Source: Anodontia alba | Taxonomy: Eukaryota; Mollusca; Bivalvia; Lucinida; Lucinidae | Direction of reading: 5' to 3' | NCBI GenBank assembly: GCA_964016985.1 | Contig: OZ024826.1 | Span: 66,777,523 to 66,841,522, forward strand | Length of the DNA: 64,000 nucleotides | Part shown: positions 43,195-55,696 of the stretch, piece by piece | How the letters are laid out: the number at the start of each line of letters is the position of its first letter | Position numbering within the stretch: position 1 is the stretch's first letter | Position numbers and translations under genes: made by a program | The notes under the pieces: generated by a model | Told to the model about the DNA's origin: nothing | What the model saw: only the letters and a program-made list of their open reading frames with translations | Databases searched by the model: none

Positions 43195-43890
43195 CACAAA
43201 TAATTTCCGAGATATCTTGCTGAAAAGATTTCATTGTCCTTAAAGAGGCATAACTCTGGAGAAAATCGATATTTTTTTTTCAAAAGTTAATCCGATACTC
43301 TACTCATCATCCCCAATAAGCACACTCAGTTACAAGGCCCTAGCTTAAATATTTTTCGAGAAACTTGCTGACAAGATATCATTATATTACAAGGGCCATA
43401 ACTCCAGAAATTATTTTCAAAAGTTATTCAGGTAATCTACTCATCATCTTTCAAGGCCCTAACTCAAATATTTTTGACATATCTCGATGACAGGATTTCA
43501 TTATCACTATATTACAGGAAAAGAAATAGAATGTTTCCAAAAGTCATCAGATAATCTACTTATCATTCCAAATATTCCACTAAGTTTCAAGGCCCTAGCT
43601 CAAACGCTTTTTGAGATATTTCATTATCAACAGTTAATCTACTCATCACCCCTAATCTGCATACCATTTCAAGGTTCTAGCACAAACATTTTTCGAGATC
43701 TTGTTGAGATTTCATTATGTCTGTCGAAAAAAGGACAAAACTCTGGAACTACAAGTCTGACGGAAAAAAAATATGGATGTACTTATTGTCCATCCTGATT
43801 CCAAAAATAAAATTTCAAGATCCTATCTCTATGGAAAATGTATCGAATGAACGGACAAAGAACGAACAGACGAATATGCTCCTAGACGAA
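43195..43890 (+). repeat. Degenerate tandem-core repeat (pearl-like)
   Basis: Four to five diverged units contain CAAGGCCCTAGCTCAAA, TTTTTCGAGATATCTTG, TTTCATTAT and AATCTACTCATCA in a constant order. They are followed by a GAACGGACAAAGAACG tract reminiscent of the ACGG microsatellite that follows core repeats in CvA/pearl-like elements. Non-coding. Confidence 0.6.
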
Positions 43891-44130
43891 TATGCAATAT
43901 GACCTTCCAACTTCCACGAAATTGGGACAAATGAAGGCTGCTAAAATTTCTAAGGGTGCAACAAAATTTGTTCTCTTTTAAAAGATATATATATCAGCAT
44001 TTGTGCCTTGGCCTGTCAACAATGCCTCGCGCTATGACTTGAGAAATGCCAATGGTATTCATTGCTTTGCGGAGAAGTCAGTACTTTAATTCCTTTTACC
44101 ATCAGTACTTCAGGAGTGGAATAGTTTGCC

Positions 44131-44376
44131 GTTTTTTTTTTTTTTTTTTTTTTTTTTATTTGGGTTTTACGGCCCTTTCAAGATTGTTTCACTTATATCG
44201 AGCGATCGGTTCATCAAAGGTGGGCGAAAACCGGAGAACCCGGAGAAAAACCACCTGACCATCCGTAAGCAGAACTTGGCTTTCCCACATGTGACCCGAG
44301 CTAGGCTCGAACCACAGCGGTGAAAACCTAATGGATTAAGAGTCAGCTCTCCTATCCACTAGGCTACGGGGGCCCG
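44131..44376 (-). mobile_element. tRNA-derived SINE
   Basis: On the minus strand, GTAGCCTAGTGGATAGGAG (A-box region) and GGTTCGAGCC (B box) lie within a tRNA-like head at about 44,300-44,376, with a loop reading CTCTTAA. A tRNA-unrelated body (GGTTTTTCTCCGGGTTCTCC..., AAGTGAAACAATCTTGAAAG) and a poly(A) tail (poly(T) at 44,133-44,157 on the given strand) follow. Structurally a complete SINE; a link to the molluscan Meta/RUDI-type SINEs is possible but unchecked. Confidence 0.8.
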
Positions 44377-44529
44377 CATGAAGACAGATCATGCCGTATG
44401 AAGACAGATCTGTTGACACAGATAATAATGCAATCCCAAATGAAGAAAAGCCCTTTATACCCCATGTTTTCACTATATATTACGGAGTAACATGCGTTTA
44501 CATATGTTACATGTGAAAGAATGCAAATC

Positions 44530-44660
44530 TCATTTTTTTTTCTCGGCTGGGGATCGAACCCGGGCCACGCATTCAAAGTCATGCACTCTGCCGCTATAAA
44601 ATCCGGCTTGTAACGCATGGCAGTTCAAGTGTGTTTTTAACCTGTACACAGAGACATTCT
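44530..44660 (-). mobile_element. tRNA-related SINE head (first of two)
   Basis: The minus strand carries GGGTTCGATCCCCAGCCGA (B box) about 50 bp after TAGCGGCAGAGTGCATGAC (A-box-like). The poly(T)-type run at 44,532-44,540 lies right at its left side. Closely related to the next copy. Confidence 0.6.
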
Positions 44661-44789
44661 TCTCCTCCAAATTGAAATTCGTCCCTGAATTTCTAGGAGT
44701 TTCACATGAAATGATACTCAAGGAATTTTATGCACATATATTGGTTATTAACGGTGGGCGCCAAATGTTACAGATGAAAATTAGCGATT

Positions 44790-44900
44790 CACTTTCTGGG
44801 GATCGAACCCGGGCTGCCGGATTCAGTCCTGCACTCTACCGCGTCGCTATAAGAGCCGGCTTGTACCGCAAGGCAGTACAAGTGAGCTATGCCTGGTAAC
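44790..44900 (-). mobile_element. tRNA-related SINE head (second of two)
   Basis: Contains GCCGGCTCTTATAGCG, GCGGTAGAGTGCAGGACTG and GGGTTCGATCCCCAGAAAG on the minus strand. It differs from the 44,530 copy by about 15-20% and sits about 260 bp away in the same orientation. Confidence 0.6.
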
Positions 44901-45740
44901 ACACTTTAAATGACTTCTTAACATTATGACCATCTGATTGCTTCTTGAGCTGCTAGGCACAGACACATATACATGAGATCCACAGTTTCAGACAAAGGAC
45001 CATTTGCGAACAGCGTAGTATCCGCATCCGCGCATTGCACATTTATCCGCAGTTTCTGTTCGTCAAAACATTTGATGCTGTGGCGGACAACCAAAATCCT
45101 GATCATTGTACTTCGCGAATATAATCATTGTGTCTCGTTTTTAGACTAGAATTATCCTATTATCAGTATATTTCATTATATTTATCATAGTCAACCCGTG
45201 GAATTCCAGATCAGACTACGCGATGCACCGATTAAGCTAGATATTCACTGGTCACATACGTAAAACTGGATCCATATGGTAAACACAGCTTTATCAGTTA
45301 GGACTCATCTGCCCCAACTCGATGTCCAAGAACGCGTCAGTTACAGAAGAATGCATAACAGGCATCCGCTACGGTCATGTAAATTGGCGCGGTTGTTAAT
45401 TATTCCCAAAGAATTATCTCCTATTACCAAAATGATTTATGTGTGTCGATATTTGGGGAATACATGACACTTTCCAGATGAATGATGACCTGTCCTACTC
45501 AAAGCTTCCTACATGTAAGACGTATCAGAATAAATTTCCATTTGTTTATTCTAGAATAGCTAGAGGATCTAAAGCTTTAAATAAGATAGTCATTGGTTGT
45601 CTACAGCTCATATTCACCCTAAATAGTAGGAAATGTCAACTCATTGCCACAGTTTGCACACATAATGTCATAGCAAGATTCGTCACAAAGGATGACGTTG
45701 TGACTCTTTGAATCTGCATATACGTTTAGCAACCTCTAAT
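44900..45740. other. No supported gene
   Basis: A fragment of the GATCAGACT repeat family lies at about 45,205-45,260. Nothing else is recognised. Confidence 0.4.
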
Positions 45741-46260
45741 GTAATACGACGCCAAAAAGGCGTTATTACATTTGGCGTTACACTGACTGTTCTATGACAA
45801 GTAAAATCTTGAATGAAAAAGTGCATCTCATATAATATCCTTATTTTGGAAGGGTGTGGTGAGGCGGAGGATAGGAAAAGGGGAAGACAACTCGAATCAT
45901 ATGCATTATGTAAAAGAACATACTGAAAAATTCTGGGTCATTACATTAGACGTTATCCAATTTGGGGTTACAGTCAACGCCTAATGCAATGACGTCAAAT
46001 ATATTTAACTGACGTTGTTCTCCGACAAGATGAAATCTCAGAAGAAAAAGTATACTTCCTAATAATATCCCTAACGTATGTGTGTGTGGAGGGGGCGGGG
46101 CGGGGGGAGTCTGGGTAGACGGTGATAGAGAATACTGCATTTCGTGAAACACCCCAAGGCAACATAAATCGTAAGCATCATCACCCAGGGAAACCGGATA
46201 TCGAGCTATCTGAGGTGGCTAGATTTCGGAGTAAACAAATGATTTCATGAAGCGACAGGG
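45740..46260 (-). mobile_element. Right end of an inverted-repeat element with internal tandem units
   Basis: Two TAACGCC/TTTGGCGTTAC modules (45,745 and 45,935) are followed by the unit body (GACAAGATGAAATCTCA...GTCTGGGTAGACGG...GGCAACATAAATCGTAAGC). The terminal sequence from CATCACCCAGGGAAACC to GAAGCGACAGGG (46,178-46,260) is the inverse of 57,023-57,109. TA flanks the end. The left terminus is missing. Confidence 0.75.
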
Positions 46261-47260
46261 TAATTAATTATTTGCTTGCTAATATCTTAATCATTTGATA
46301 AAAGAGCTGAGGGGCTCGTTCTTGAGACATAATAATGAATATGTTAAAGTAAACATTTTCTTTCTCAGCTACTTTGTGGAGGCCTTTGAATCACGATGAT
46401 CTATTTTTCATCTCTTCTTTTGCCTTTTCGACGGCTACCAGCCCGATAATGGTAAATAACATGTTGGTTTATTATTGCCCAAAGATGGATTTATCTTTTC
46501 TTCGACTGTCTTCATAGTTGTTTTAGTTTATCAGCAAAAATTAACGCCCCCTGTTGAAATTTAAAGCAAGTACTAGTGAAATTTTAGAGAGGTACTTTGA
46601 CACATGGTGCAGTGGATCTCGGAGGGACTGTTGCTGGATTTCGGAGGCACTGAAAATTCACTCAGTGAGCTCTGTCTAAAAAAAAATTGTATAAACTAAT
46701 ACCTGCTGGCACAATATGGTATTAAGCCTGTGTGCAAATATTAGTGTCTCTTTTTGTAGCAATTTTAGGTTTGATGGGTTTGAAGGGGAATGTATTGTAA
46801 CCAATGCCATTACGTTTAAGAACCTATATGCAATATAACAGCTTTTCGCTGCAAAAATGAAGTTCTGTATGTGAAACGTTGTGATATTTTCCTACCTAAG
46901 TTTCTGTTGAAATGTTGATTTTGGGAACTCGTTAGAACCGTGATGCCGAGGCGGTGCCAACGAGTGCAATCAACTTATGCTTCAGATCAGAAATAATAAT
47001 CGTAACGTTACCACTGTAAATCTATGACATGTCATACTCTAAACAATTATTTATAGCAATATCCCAGCTCGGGACAATATTCACCAATATCAGTGCAATA
47101 ACTCTATAAAGTTAACAACAGGTGCTTATTTGTCCCTCTGGCTGATATTGGTATATCTGGTTATAAGAATCTATCTATTTTCTTATACTGAGTCGGTCAT
47201 ATTTGGCCATTACCTCTGTTAGGTGGGTCGCTTAATTTAGAAGTTAGCTAAAATCACTTG
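46261..47260. other. No supported gene
   Basis: A diverged copy of the TCGTTAGAACCG foldback family lies at about 46,920-46,985. Otherwise unassigned. Confidence 0.4.
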
Positions 47261-47279
47261 AGGAGTTCTTGAAAATTAT

Positions 47280-48305
47280 TTACAATCTGTTAAAACGCAT
47301 ACCTCTGACTCCCAATCTATATCATATGGGCTTTGAACTCCTCTGCAGTCTTAGCATCTACCAGAGAAGAGGCAAGACTATTCCACTGAGGAATAGTCTT
47401 GCTCAGGAAAGAAACAATTCTTCAGGGCATCATTATAGGCCTAGTTCCTACAGTATTGCGTGCCCTTGTTTGAGTTAAACCAGTCACAGGGTAAAGTATC
47501 TATTTTTGTTAAGAGACACTATATCAGAGTGTATCTTATAAATGAAGGTTAAAGAGGACTGCTCATGACGGTCCTCCAGGGATGGCCATTCCAACTCATC
47601 AAGCGTATTACCTACACTACTTTTATTCCGCCATCGCTTAAAGGTCCATCGTGCAGCCGTCCTCTAGACCTTCTCAACCTGCTGAATCTGAGTTTTAACA
47701 AGGGGGTTCCAAACAGGTGACGCATACTCACGTTAAGGGCGAACTAATGTTTTGTATGCAACAGCCTGTGTCTGCCTAGGAGCAAAAGCCAAATTCCGTC
47801 TAAGAAATCCTAATGCCATAGTTGTTTTTTTTTTTTTTTTTTTGTTGTTTTTTTTTTTATTTTATCTCGGAAATATGTTGACGCCGATCAAGATTGATGG
47901 TGATACCAGATATTTAGCGGATTAAACCTGCTGCAATGTGTGCTGGTGTAGTGAGTAGTCAAACTTAATCTGCTTATCCGGAAGGTGGCGTGACATCCTT
48001 ATTGAATGACATTTGACTACATTGAACGTCGTCTGCCAATCGGCCTCCCAACGTGCTAGGCCATCCAGGTCATCTTGAAAGAAGGAGTATATATATTCCT
48101 ATACAAAACACAATCATCAGCAAACACGGCAAACGAACAGATGTTCTGATATTATCAAAATAAATACCAAGAAAAGGCCCGGTCCAAGCACCGAACCTTG
48201 GGGAATACCAGATAAAACAGGGACTAGCTCGGACGCTTGGCCATCAAGTACAATTTTCAGATGATAAATGGACATGTTCAGTTTTATAGGGATAGAGGAG
48301 TCCAC
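47280..48305 (-). pseudogene. Jockey/CR1-like LINE reverse transcriptase fragment
   Basis: Minus-strand conceptual translation gives LDGQASELVPVLSGIPQGSV (RT motif 4 region) at about 48,180-48,250. DGLARWEADWQTTFNV (about 48,030) and HLPDKQIKFDYSLH follow, then MALGFLRRNLAFAPRQTQ (about 47,770-47,825), YASPVWNPLVKTQIQQVE (about 47,705) and a C-terminal tail to about 47,280. Several stops and shifts occur. The 5' half including the catalytic YxDD region is missing or destroyed. A poly(T)/(A) expansion (47,825-47,868) interrupts the frame just before MALGFL. This is a dead, 5'-truncated LINE copy of a family common in molluscs. Confidence 0.8.
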
Positions 48306-48825
48306 TAGGCTTAAATGGATTTAAGTGGAAGACAATTTAAACCCACTGTGCTGAGTAGGTATGGACTTTAAGACCTAGATTTTGATGTATTTTGATAAAA
48401 TTCGTTTGGAAAATAAGAAAACGACAGGGATTTGAATATGTCTTCACTGGCTGCCATTGGTGCCGCCACGTTTTAGACCTTGTGATGTCAAAAAACAACA
48501 ACAAAAACATACAAATATTTGCTGCATTGCTTCTGTAGATATCTATATCATGTAGTACACAATTGTTATTTTCTTCTAACACCAAAAGTGACGTAATTTA
48601 GATTAACGTAATAATTATGTAGCTATAAATATTAAATGATGTGAATTCAACGATACAATCCGAGGAACACTGATACCGATATTTCTCAATACCAACAGGG
48701 ATCAAAACTGCATGCTTTATATCATTACGAAAACACGCCTATATAATTTTGACCCCCTTCAACCCCACTTTTATATAGTAAAACTGGGGTTTACAGGGGT
48801 ATACATTATTTTTCTTATTTCTGCT

Positions 48826-48901
48826 CAAAAACATAGATTATGGGTACTCGTTAGAACCGCCTCGGCGAGGCGGTTCTAACGAGTACCCACAATCTATGTT
48901 T
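48826..48901. repeat. Near-perfect palindrome of a foldback family
   Basis: GGGTACTCGTTAGAACCGCC and its exact inverse GGCGGTTCTAACGAGTACCC surround a TCGGCGA centre. Weaker pairing extends to about 48,810-48,915 (TATTTCTGCTC against GAACAGAAATA). Related half-sites occur at 5,695-5,730, 46,930-46,970 and 56,230-56,320. Confidence 0.85.
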
Positions 48902-49009
48902 TGAACAGAAATATGAAAAATATCAGAATTTTTATCTAAAAATTTTCATCTTTTTGGTTGTAAAATTTTCAATATATTTGAATAGGCATGTTTTCGTAAT
49001 GTTATAGTT

Positions 49010-49462
49010 CATTTCCTTTGGGATCATTGGGCCCATTGTGGTATATTTGAAAGTGGAGTTCTGCTTATGTATACGCTAGAGGGCGTAAGCCGTGTTGCAA
49101 TCTTCATTACTGCTTATGAAGAGTCTCAATAAAACCGAGACTCTCATTTTCTGATCTGTAGTGTGTTCTTTGTTTCCAAAGGCAATCTTTTTGACGTTTA
49201 TTTTACTACACTGCAGCTGGTATTAGTGCCGTGTAGCGGCGGTAGAAAGTCTCCCCGTACTTTACCATAGTACGGATCATTGGGCCCATTGTGGTATAGT
49301 TTAAAGTGGAGTTCTGCTTATGTATACGCTAGAGGACGTAAGCCGTGTTGCAATCTTCATTACTGCTTATGAAGAGTCTCAATAAAACCGAGACTCCCAT
49401 TTTCTGATCTGTAGTGAGTTCTTTGTTTCCGAAGGCAATCTTTTTGACGTTTATTTCTTTAG
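49010..49462 (+). repeat. Two tandem units of the 270-bp dispersed repeat
   Basis: GGATCATTGGGCCCATTGTG begins units at 49,020 and 49,276. Each carries GAGTCTCAATAAAACCGAGACTC-type hairpins (the AATAAA in the loop), and TTTTTGACGTTTATT follows. The first unit ends with TACACTGCAGCTGGTATTAG and GTGTAGCGGCGGTAG, matching the inverse of the 9.7-10.3 kb copies. Confidence 0.85.
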
Positions 49463-49469
49463 ATCAGTA

Positions 49470-50480
49470 ATACTTATTTGGCGACCATTTACAAATCTCA
49501 AACTTTCTTACCACTGGTAAATGTTGACGTTCTATGACGTACAAATTGCTGATGTCATTTTACTTACCATTATAAAATATGACGTCTCACTGGACCAAAA
49601 CATCATATAAAATGACACTTCAAGTTTGAAAGTCGCTAGTGAAGCAGTATAATTGATTTTTGCTCAAATATTTTAATTTTATATCTAGATTCGCTACAGA
49701 ACAGCAACATTGCAAAACACATATCATGTTGATATTGCATTGTTGCAAAAATGATACCAGTCTGATATCAGTTTTGCACCGTTACAAAAAGCACTATTCG
49801 CTGCGTCAAATTAAAAACTAATACATAATAAGTAGCAAACCGAGAGAACCATTTATAGCTATATAATAATGCAGCTATATAGTAATGTAGAACATTTATA
49901 AGTACATTATATTAGGCTACTAAAAATTAATAGAAGTTGAAGTAACGATGTTTTAATTGGTATAGTATTAATCCAAACCGCAGGATTAATGGCATTATGT
50001 ATAGCCTATATATATATTGAAGTTTCAGTTCACACAACATAGAATTCACCCATCGAGCAAACGACATCCAAACAACGTCGCATGAACATCGATGCAATGA
50101 CGTTGTATCGACGTCCACATGATACCACACAAACGCCATCCGCCCGCTAGGTTATGTTTTATAATACGACATTTAGGCAAGCTATCATAATTGTTTGTTT
50201 GTGCTTTAAAAATAGGAAGAACAAACAAACAAGAAAAGAAAAAAAACACGAAAGTACATAAAGAGAGTAACGAAGACGGTCTACCAAACGGTAAGACAGG
50301 CAAGACACAACATACAATGCCATCTACTGGCAAGGCAGGCACTGATATATATGCTGTACCTTCATACATATGTATTACTAATTATAAAGCAGTTCTCTGT
50401 ATTTGTCCCACTTTTTCTCGCAGGCAGACTGAGTTTGATTTTTCACAGCATTATAAATATCTATTTTATAATTTAGTTTC
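49470..50480. other. No supported gene
   Basis: AT-rich sequence without a recognisable motif or array. Confidence 0.4.
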
Positions 50481-50489
50481 ACTAAACGT

Positions 50490-53400
50490 ATAAATTCAAT
50501 AGGTCCAGGGAGTTCAGTTTCTTTTTTCTTTCGAAAAAACTTACGTTTTCCAAGAAGTATTAGTTCATTTAATAAATTATCAATTTTGGACTACCAAAAA
50601 TAATACTTTTTGCATCAAATACTGTATTATTCAATTCGCAGTTGTCGTGTAACAGCATTATAAATGAATCCCAAAAGTACCTTACATGTTCACATTCCCA
50701 AAAAAATATGTTTGTTTCAGGGTGTTCTTGGCAGAAAGTGCACTTTTCGTTTTCTGTAAGATTCATCTTAGACAGATAATAATTTGTGCCTAGAATTCTA
50801 TTATTTATTCTAAGCTGCAGCCATCTGAGACTAGTTTCCTTTGTTACCTTAAAGGGTAAATAGAAAACTTTTTTTCCAATCAAACTGTTCCGATAAATTT
50901 AATTCAGTTTGCTATTTAACTACAGATCTCGGCTTAACATTAGAAGCATTAAGTTTATCATATATGTGTCTACATCCTTTCTTGTAATAAAATATGTAAA
51001 AGAGAATAAGTTAGAATCGGATTTTCTTGTCTATATAGAAATGGAGTCCACCTAAAACTAAATATGTAGTTTTTGATACTTCTGGCAATACCTTCAAATA
51101 CTAAGAAATTAGAAGGGAGATGAAATTTTCTTTGAAATGCAGGATCACCGTTTGAATCAAGTAACTCATTTATTAACAAAATGCCTTTATTTTTCCAGCT
51201 TCTATAAAATACAGCATTGCCTCCGACCTTTATGGATGGATTATTTACTAATTCATTCCAAGACAAAGGTTCTACTTTTTCTAGAAACAATTTTAAGCTC
51301 AAAAAGATGTCCTTCCAAAAAATATTATCTATAATTATATTCTCATTTTCAATAAATAAACTACCGTATTGTAGACAATCTGTAATAAACGGAAGGCTCT
51401 CTTGAATAAAATAACTGTACCTGCTATTCTTCAACAGTATTCTTCTAAGCCAGGTAAGTTTTAATGATTTAATAAATATATCAACATTTATCATTCTAAG
51501 ACCTCCATCCTGATAATTTTGTACTACCACTGTCCGTTTAATTTTATCAGGACCTTTATTCCGTAAATATTCGTAAAACATTCTTTGTAATTCGTTTATT
51601 ATTTGTTTGGATGGGTTGGGCAAAGCTACAATTAAATGATTTATTTTAGATAATGCCAAATTTTTAATAATAGTATTTTTTCCAAGTGGAGTTAAAATTC
51701 TTTTCAACCAGTTTAGAAATAGTTTTCGAATGTCAGTTAACTTTTCTCGATAATTTAAATCTACCATATCCTTTAAATTGTTTGTAAATTTCACACCAAA
51801 AACTGTAAATTCATTATTTTCCCATTGTAATTTGTAGTTTTCAAAGAATCTTATATGACTATTTTTTCTTGAGCCAACCCAAACAACCTTAGTTTTTTCA
51901 ATATTCACACAAAGGCCGGAGGCTTTTGCATATAGTTTTAAAACTTCCATACAGTTTTCAAGGGATTCTTGGGAACCATCTAAAATAAAGGAAGTGTCAT
52001 CAGCATATTGTGAAACTAGAAACTCAACATTGCCAATAGTAATCATGCTGCCGTGCGAGGATGGCTAAAATTTCAGCACAAACCACAGAAAGATATGGAG
52101 ATAAAGGGTCCCCTTGCCGACAGCCTCTCTGTAAATAAAACCATTCTGAAAGATGTCCTTTTACAATAACACATGACTGACAATTAGTGTAAAAAAGTTT
52201 TACCCACTGTATAAATAAATCACCAAAATTGAAAAACTTTAACGCCTTATATAAAAATTCACAGTCTACTGAATCGAAAGCTTTTTCGAAGTCTATTAGA
52301 AGCAACATTCCCAGTATTTTGGGTTTTTTCGGTGTGGTGCATTATGTCATACAATATTCTTACATTTTCAGTATTAAATCGACCCCAAATTAAACCAGTT
52401 TGGTAATTGCAGCACAATTTTAAGTCTTTTTGCAATGCAAGACGAGGCTTGTTTATATGACGTGTTTAACAGCGATATCGGACGCGAATTTTTCAATAAC
52501 AATTTGTCCTTGTTTCCTTTCGGAATACATGTAATAATTCCTCTTTTAAGAGTGTCTGTTAGTTCTCTTTTATTAAAACAAGTGTTAATTGCCCTTAATA
52601 AGTATATGCCTACGTCTTTCCAGAAGAATTTAAAAAAAATCGTACGTAAATCCATCGCATCCCGGACTGGTATTATTGGACGATTTTTAGACAATGTAGT
52701 ATTTCTTCATATTTTATCGGTCCTTCTAAAGAAGTCTTCTCTGATTCATTTAATTTAGGAATATCATAACCGGAAAGCAAATCATTTAAGGTGTGTCTTT
52801 TAGAATATAAATTCTTATAAAACGACATCGTTTCATTTTATATTTCTAACTGCCCTGTAATAAGAGTTCCATTTTCTTTTCTTATACTATTCATACATTT
52901 ACTAGTATAATTTTGATTTTCCATCTTACAAAAATATTTTGTGATTTTTCCCCATCATTAATCCATCTAGCTTTAGATCTTACCTTAACCCCCTCCATTT
53001 TTACTTTTCTAACATCGTATAATTCTTACCGCTTTTCATCCAATAATTCATAATTTATATTATCCGTATTTTCTAGAACTTGAATTTCTTCCAATAACTT
53101 AGTTTCTTTATTAACATTCTATTTTTTCTTATATGATGAATACGAGATTGTCTTACCTCTGATTTCCATAAGTAGTACATCAAAGAATAGATCATCTTCG
53201 GTTGTAAATTGTATTTCATCCAATGGTATTTCCGCGATATTTGAATAGTTAAATTGGCTTTCTTTTGCGTATTGTAATTTTGTTGTTTCTATTGCTTTTT
53301 TTACTTCTATTATCTTTTAATAAAGAATGATTAAATTTCCAATACTACCTCCTTTTCTGGAATTTCCCAAATTTAACTTTAATAAAATTAGGGAGTGGTC

Positions 53401-54110
53401 AGTGGTATAACCCAGGTAAAATTTCAGACTTTACAATACTAGTAAATAAAAGTTCCGATATCAAAAAGAAATCTAGACTTGCTTTTTGATTAGTAGATTT
53501 TCTTCTCCATGTAAATTGTTTCTTTTCTAAATTAAGTTCTCTCCAGACATCTATTAAATTTGTTTCAATCATTAAGTTGAGCACCTCGTCCCGAGCTTTA
53601 GGATTATTTAGATTTGCATAATTTACAAAATCAACTTCCGGATTTAATATTAGGTTAAAATCTCCCGCCATAATAACCATATTTTCCTTTTCATTGATCT
53701 TCAGAAGTAACTGTTTGTAAAATTCTGAATCATCTTTGTTGGGTCTGTAAATATTTATAAGCGTAAATAGTTGTCCTTCTATTTCTATTGTCAAAATCAA
53801 CCTATTACCTTTTTCATCCCTTTCTACTTTATGTACTTCAAATTCAAAACTATTATTAAAGTATTGCCACATCCCTTGAATTTGACGCAAAATTACTAAA
53901 ATAGCATTCAAATCCCCACTGTGTTCGAATATAATTCTCTTTATCTGTAAAGTGAGTATCCTCAAGCAAATACACTGAATATTTTTTACTTTTCAAAAAC
54001 TTTAACGTATCCGCTCGTTTAGTTTTATCTGAGAGACCTTGGCAATTCATGCTTACAAATGTAACTGATCGAATCAGCCATCTAGGATATGGTTTCAATA
54101 GTAACAGGAT
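50490..54110 (-). mobile_element. L1/Tx1-like LINE, 5'-truncated
   Basis: Minus-strand non-LTR retrotransposon with endonuclease, reverse transcriptase and a C-terminal CCHC knuckle in the expected order. Homology begins abruptly near 54,110 at the endonuclease N-terminus, so ORF1 and the 5' UTR are missing. The 3' end is near 50,490. I found no clear tail or target duplication. Confidence 0.88.
50569..54098 (-). pseudogene. LINE ORF2: endonuclease + reverse transcriptase, broken
   Basis: The endonuclease starts near 54,098 with FVSMNCQGLSDKTKRADTL. A frameshift near 53,880 follows, then the long piece with LINIYRPN, VIMAGDFNLILNPEVDF, NPKARDEVLNL and KASLDFFLIS (APE-type catalytic motifs, to about 53,400). 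The linker 52,700-53,330 is scrambled. RT is recognisable in three frames: IPKGNKDKLLLKNSRPISLL (about 52,490), LLLIDFEKAFDSVD (first catalytic Asp, about 52,290) with RGCRQGDPLSPYL (about 52,110), and QYADDTSFI (catalytic pair, about 52,010). The 358-codon frame 50,970-52,046 is open and holds the thumb and connection. The C-terminal CTFCQEHPETNIFFWECEH knuckle is in a separate frame (50,569-50,883). Confidence 0.9.
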
Positions 54111-54425
54111 TTCTACTCCGCACTACAGCATGACACAAAGTAAGTGGAACAACCAGAGAACGACATTTAAATTGACCTCCGTAAAAGATTAAATATACAC
54201 AAAAAGTGTGCCTGTCGTGCTAGAGGTTTACATAACATATAAACCATTGAAATTTCATTTTTAACACTCAAGAAGGGAGAAAAGTATTACCACTTTTCTG
54301 TGTTATATAGTGAAGTAAAAATGAATCTGACGCTGCACGGGAAAAACTGAAATCTCCATCCTAAAACCGGTAATCCCCTGCAAAGTCACATTCCGCAAAC
54401 AATCTTCATATTAGAGGTGTATAAC

Positions 54426-54525
54426 AATAATACCAATAATAATAATAATAATAACAACAATAATAATTTTATTACTATCATCATCATCATCATAATCATC
54501 CTCACCACCATCATCATCATGCCCA
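54426..54525. repeat. (AAT)n then (ATC)n simple repeats
   Basis: ATAATAATAATAATAAC units followed by ATCATCATCATC units with interruptions. Confidence 0.85.
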
Positions 54526-54529
54526 CCCC

Positions 54530-55664
54530 ACATTAACTTCCAGTTGAGTATCAAGTGCAACAATCATCTTTCCATTGGGACTGACATGCTGATCACGTAA
54601 CTGTCATGAAGAGAAAGTGGTGTTAATTTCTGTTTGCAGTTAGAAAAGGACATCGTCAAACAGATATTGAGATTGTCTGCGTTCAGTTTTCATAACGGAA
54701 TCCGCATAATATTTCTCTGACATCCCCTCGTAAATGCATGCCGCGGGCATTAGAAGCGCCTCAACGTGGCACCCGAATGAGCACCCGAATGAGCACCCGC
54801 AACACATCCCCGCCGGGACATAAGAAAAACATTACCCCTCAGTTAAGAAAATGTCTTATCTGGAGCTATGAGTTTTCAAAATTAATATATCTAATCATTA
54901 ATATTGACAATTTATTTATTTACGTATTTTTCGCCATTTTTTAAGTAATGCTTGAAAGGCTCAATTAAAATAAGTTAATATTTTAGTCCCACGTATTTTC
55001 ATTTCTTTAAACACTTCACATATATGCGCGTGTGTACACATGCTCAAATCACGAAAATTCAATCGAGACCGTACAAATGAACAGACTCGCGTAAATCCCC
55101 GAAAATGGCAAATGGGGTAAATTCTTTTATCATCAGATGCTACTTAAAACAAAAAAAAAAAAAAAAAAAAAAAACGTTCGTAAACGAACTCCCTTCATTT
55201 TGACGGATTTTGATCTAATGTGCATCGAAATCCATATGTTGCAATGTTCTTCAGTTTAGACCTATACTGTTTTTTGCTTGCATTCTTCTTACGCGTACAA
55301 CCGGAAGTCCATGTCAGAGAATCTTCATAGTATTTTTTTTTATATAGTGCTGCTGATTTTAAATGCCTGTCGGCAAACTGTCTTATAAGAAATCCCCATT
55401 TGGTGTTACTTAACATTGTTGTCTACAAATTTTCCGGACAATCCTCGTATCTAGGTTTTATAGCAACAGTCAGAAAAATTATACATTCCCTTATAAACCC
55501 ATTTTCCTAATATAAGTAAGATTTGCAAGGGGTCTTCACTGCATAAAACTTGCTAGCGTGATATGATAATTACTTGAATTGTATCGAGGAGACATTTGTC
55601 ATTTTAGTCTGCTATTGATAGAAAACATTGCAGACTTTGTAACGTGTACATCCATACGCGCTGT

Positions 55665-55696
<32 letters not shown>

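Noticed and set aside
44300..44376. Genuine tRNA gene
   Set aside because: A and B boxes are present, but the acceptor and other stems do not close and a SINE body with a poly(A) tail follows.
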